From Promicromonospora sp. MEB111 (GTDB lineage Bacteria > Actinomycetota > Actinomycetes > Actinomycetales > Cellulomonadaceae), in NCBI RefSeq assembly GCF_030209445.1, contig NZ_JARVSD010000016.1, positions 310,001-374,000 of the forward strand: DNA of 64,000 nucleotides, read 5' to 3'. Below the pieces are notes generated by a model, which was not told where the DNA came from, made no database searches, and saw only the letters and a program-made list of their open reading frames with translations. Of this stretch, positions 62,348 through 64,000 are shown piece by piece. Numbering within the stretch: the stretch's first letter is position 1; each line of letters opens with the position of its first letter. The position numbers were made by a program, and so were the translations under genes.

Positions 62348-62490
62348 GCTGCGACGATAACGACGCCACCCCCCGTCGTGAACACACTATGACAAGTGCA
62401 AGAGCACTCAGACTTAACAATGTGCATGTACTGGCGGCATCGACGCTACTAATGTTGCGTGGGAACTGCGACAACAGATAGGAGTTGGTT

Positions 62491-62940
62491 GTGCCGGGAG
62501 AACGAGGGCGGAAGGTCGTGGCGACCAACCGGCGCGCACGGCACGACTACCTGATCGAGTCCACCTATGAGGCAGGGCTGGTGCTGACCGGCACGGAGGT
62601 GAAGTCGCTGCGGCAGGGCCGGATCTCGCTGTCGAACGCGCACGGATTCATCAGCGCAGCAGAGGCCTGGCTGGATGCGGTGCACATTCCCGAGTACACC
62701 GAGGGCGCATGGAGCAACCACTCCCCACGCCGACCGCGGAAGCTGCTCCTGCACAAGAAGCAGATCCTGAAGATCGATGCTCAGATCAGCCGGCGCGGGT
62801 ACGCCCTGATCCCGCTCTCGGTCTACTTCAGTGACGGGCGGGCGAAGGTGGAGCTCGCCGTCGCGAAGGGCCGGCGAGAGTTCGACAGCGGCAGGCCGAT
62901 CGGGAGCGCGAAGACGCCCGTGAAGCGCAACGGGCTCTGA
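62491..62940 (+). CDS. smpB: SmpB-like tmRNA-binding protein, divergent C-terminus
   Basis: The 149-aa protein matches SmpB over its OB-fold: NRRARHDYLIESTYEAGLVLTGTEVKSLR, HIPEY, NHSPRRPRKLLLHKKQI, YFSDGRAKVELAVAKG. SmpB works with tmRNA to rescue stalled ribosomes. The usual basic tail (YDKRxxxxxRDxxRExxRA) is replaced by FDSGRPIGSAKTPVKRNGL, shorter and unlike the family. The GTG at 62491 has AGGAG six nt upstream (a TTG at 62485 is possible). It stands alone, not with the ftsEX/prfB genes usual for actinobacterial smpB, so it may be a second copy. Confidence 0.82.
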   Translation: MPGERGRKVVATNRRARHDYLIESTYEAGLVLTGTEVKSLRQGRISLSNAHGFISAAEAWLDAVHIPEYTEGAWSNHSPRRPRKLLLHKKQILKIDAQISRRGYALIPLSVYFSDGRAKVELAVAKGRREFDSGRPIGSAKTPVKRNGL

Positions 62941-62994
62941 CGGCTCACCGCCGCGCCGCACGCTGATCCACGCCGTGATTCCGAGCGTTGACAC

Positions 62995-63034
62995 AGGAAG
63001 CCTGCCAGTGACCGTAGCCGCTGGCAGGCTTCCT
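62995..63034. terminator. Bidirectional terminator (SmpB-like/msrA)
   Basis: Arms AGGAAGCCTGCCAG (62995-63008) and 63021-63034 form a perfect 14-bp stem between convergent genes. Confidence 0.85.
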
Positions 63035-63044
63035 CGTTCTGCGG

Positions 63045-63572
63045 TCAGGCGGCCGCAGCGTCCGGCCTCTCCGGCAAGGTCCACTCGGGTCGCACGTACT
63101 GGCACTGATATCCGCCGGGGTAACGCTGCAGATAGTCCTGCTGCTCGTCCTCGGCCGGCCAGAACCGGGTGGCCGCCGTGACCTCTGTGGTCACCTTGCC
63201 CGGCCACCTGCCCGACGCATCGACCTCACTGATCGTGTCCTCGGCGATCCGACGCTGCTCCTCGCTGGTGTAGAAGATGCCCGAGCGCACGTTCACGCCG
63301 ACATCCCCGCCCTGGCGGTTGCGCGTCGACGGGTCGTGCACCCGGAAGAAGAACTCCAGCAGCTCCCGGAAGCTCGTCACCACCGGATCGAACACGACCT
63401 CTACCGACTCCGCGTGCGTTCCGATGTCGTACCCGATCGGGTTCTCGATGTCACCACCGATGTATCCGACGGTGGTCGAGAGGACACCCGGCTGCCGACG
63501 CAGCAGCTCCTGCAGCCCCCAGTAGCAGCCACCAGCAAGAATCGCTGTCTCTGTCTTCACTTCTCTCTCCAT
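63045..63572 (-). CDS. msrA: Peptide methionine-S-sulfoxide reductase A
   Basis: The 175-aa enzyme has the catalytic Cys in AGGCYWG (the usual GCFWG with Tyr for Phe), then [35 protein letters not shown] and the end [14 protein letters not shown]. It repairs oxidised methionine; a resolving Cys lies in YQCQY. AGGAAGG precedes the ATG. It diverges from the Lrp-like gene. Confidence 0.93.
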   Translation of the reverse strand: MEREVKTETAILAGGCYWGLQELLRRQPGVLSTTVGYIGGDIENPIGYDIGTHAESVEVVFDPVVTSFRELLEFFFRVHDPSTRNRQGGDVGVNVRSGIFYTSEEQRRIAEDTISEVDASGRWPGKVTTEVTAATRFWPAEDEQQDYLQRYPGGYQCQYVRPEWTLPERPDAAAA

Positions 63573-63752
63573 TCCTTCCTCCGTCTCGGCACCACTCCAG
63601 CGCGCTCAACGATCGAGCCGGCAAGCCAGGCAGTGCACCAGGTCGGCCGTAGACACGACGATAGGACGCGCGGCGCGCCGGGCAAAGACAGGATGGAAAG
63701 TGTTGGGCGCGAGATACTTTACATTGTGCCTCTCTGACCCTAGGGTGCGGGC

Positions 63753-64000
63753 ATGATTGAACTGGATGACATCGACTGGCAGATCCTCACCGCGCTGCAG
63801 CAGGACGCGCGCATCGGGTACCGCGAGCTCGGCCGCCAGGTCGGTCTGACGCCCCCGGCGGTCGCGAACCGGGTCCGCAGGCTGGAGGGAAGCGGCGTGA
63901 TCCTCGGTTACAGCGCCCGCGTCGACCCGGCCTCGGTCGGGTATGGGGTGGAGGGGTTCGTCCACATCGCCAGTGCGGGACGGAAGCAGTCCTACACGAT
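63753..64000 (+). CDS. Lrp/AsnC-family regulator, 5' part
   Basis: The gene runs off the window after 82 codons. The N-terminal HTH is clear (ELDDIDWQILTALQQDARIGYRELGRQVGLTPPAVANRVRRLEGSGVI), followed by the start of the RAM domain (LGYSARVDPASVGYGVEGFVHI). Lrp-type regulators respond to amino acids; the next gene beyond the window is the likely target. Confidence 0.9.
   Translation, partial: MIELDDIDWQILTALQQDARIGYRELGRQVGLTPPAVANRVRRLEGSGVILGYSARVDPASVGYGVEGFVHIASAGRKQSYT

Noticed and set aside
62400-62990. tmRNA gene next to the SmpB-like gene
   Set aside because: No tRNA-Ala-like half or tag frame could be read in the flanks.

Overview
The window is high-GC DNA (roughly 70% by eye) with dense, often divergent genes, GTG starts and TetR/LacI/IclR/LuxR regulators. 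Secreted polysaccharide hydrolases (GH87-like, GH16) stand beside sugar ABC transport. This fits a soil or plant-litter actinobacterium, most likely of the Promicromonosporaceae/Cellulomonadaceae kind; the family assignment is inference from gene content.

Layout. 1-7.4 kb: 3' part of a GH87-like alpha-1,3-glucanase, a LacI regulator, a Gfo/Idh/MocA oxidoreductase and a ThuA-like protein facing a second LacI regulator across two copies of one palindrome, and an alpha/beta hydrolase. 7.4-10.1 kb: tRNA-Pro(GGG) with a tyrosine integrase just downstream, then about 860 bp of remnants (an island relic). 10.1-21 kb: a sugar locus with an SMP-30 lactonase facing a DHDPS-family lyase and an SDR, an ABC transporter operon ending in a secreted GH16 enzyme, and an IclR regulator plus an enolase-superfamily dehydratase. 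Together these match a non-phosphorylative route (sugar, lactone, acid, 2-keto-3-deoxy acid, aldol products) joined to a secreted depolymerase and an importer. 21-22.2 kb: a cut-off ECF sigma N-terminus, a dispersed repeat and an unknown 206-aa gene.

22.4-34.4 kb: four divergent TetR modules occur in the window and three lie here (TetR/SRPBCC, TetR/MMPL exporter, TetR/SDR), each with two palindromic operators. Between them lie a truncated STAND-type gene, a quinone-oxidoreductase fragment, topoisomerase IB, a DJ-1/PfpI + SDR pair and an HSL-type esterase. 34.5-47.8 kb: a LAL-type LuxR regulator, a GntR regulator, a MacB-like ABC exporter, a HhH-GPD DNA glycosylase, an SDR, an alkaline-phosphatase-fold enzyme overlapping-close to RecQ, two SnoaL-like proteins and an NmrA-type quinone reductase. 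48-51.9 kb: an MFS sugar transporter divergent from a GH35/42-like beta-galactosidase, with a TetR regulator. 51.9-54.8 kb: two direct repeats (about 130 bp) bracket a decayed serine recombinase and a membrane-anchored 442-aa protein. 54.8-64 kb: a second LAL regulator facing an unknown 188-aa gene and a quinone oxidoreductase, the fourth TetR/SDR pair, an EamA transporter, a divergent SmpB, MsrA and the start of an Lrp/AsnC regulator.

Overall the window reads as a chromosomal accessory region: carbohydrate-use islands, redox/xenobiotic response modules, and several scars (truncated genes, dispersed repeats, recombinase relics). No CRISPR array or intact prophage is visible.
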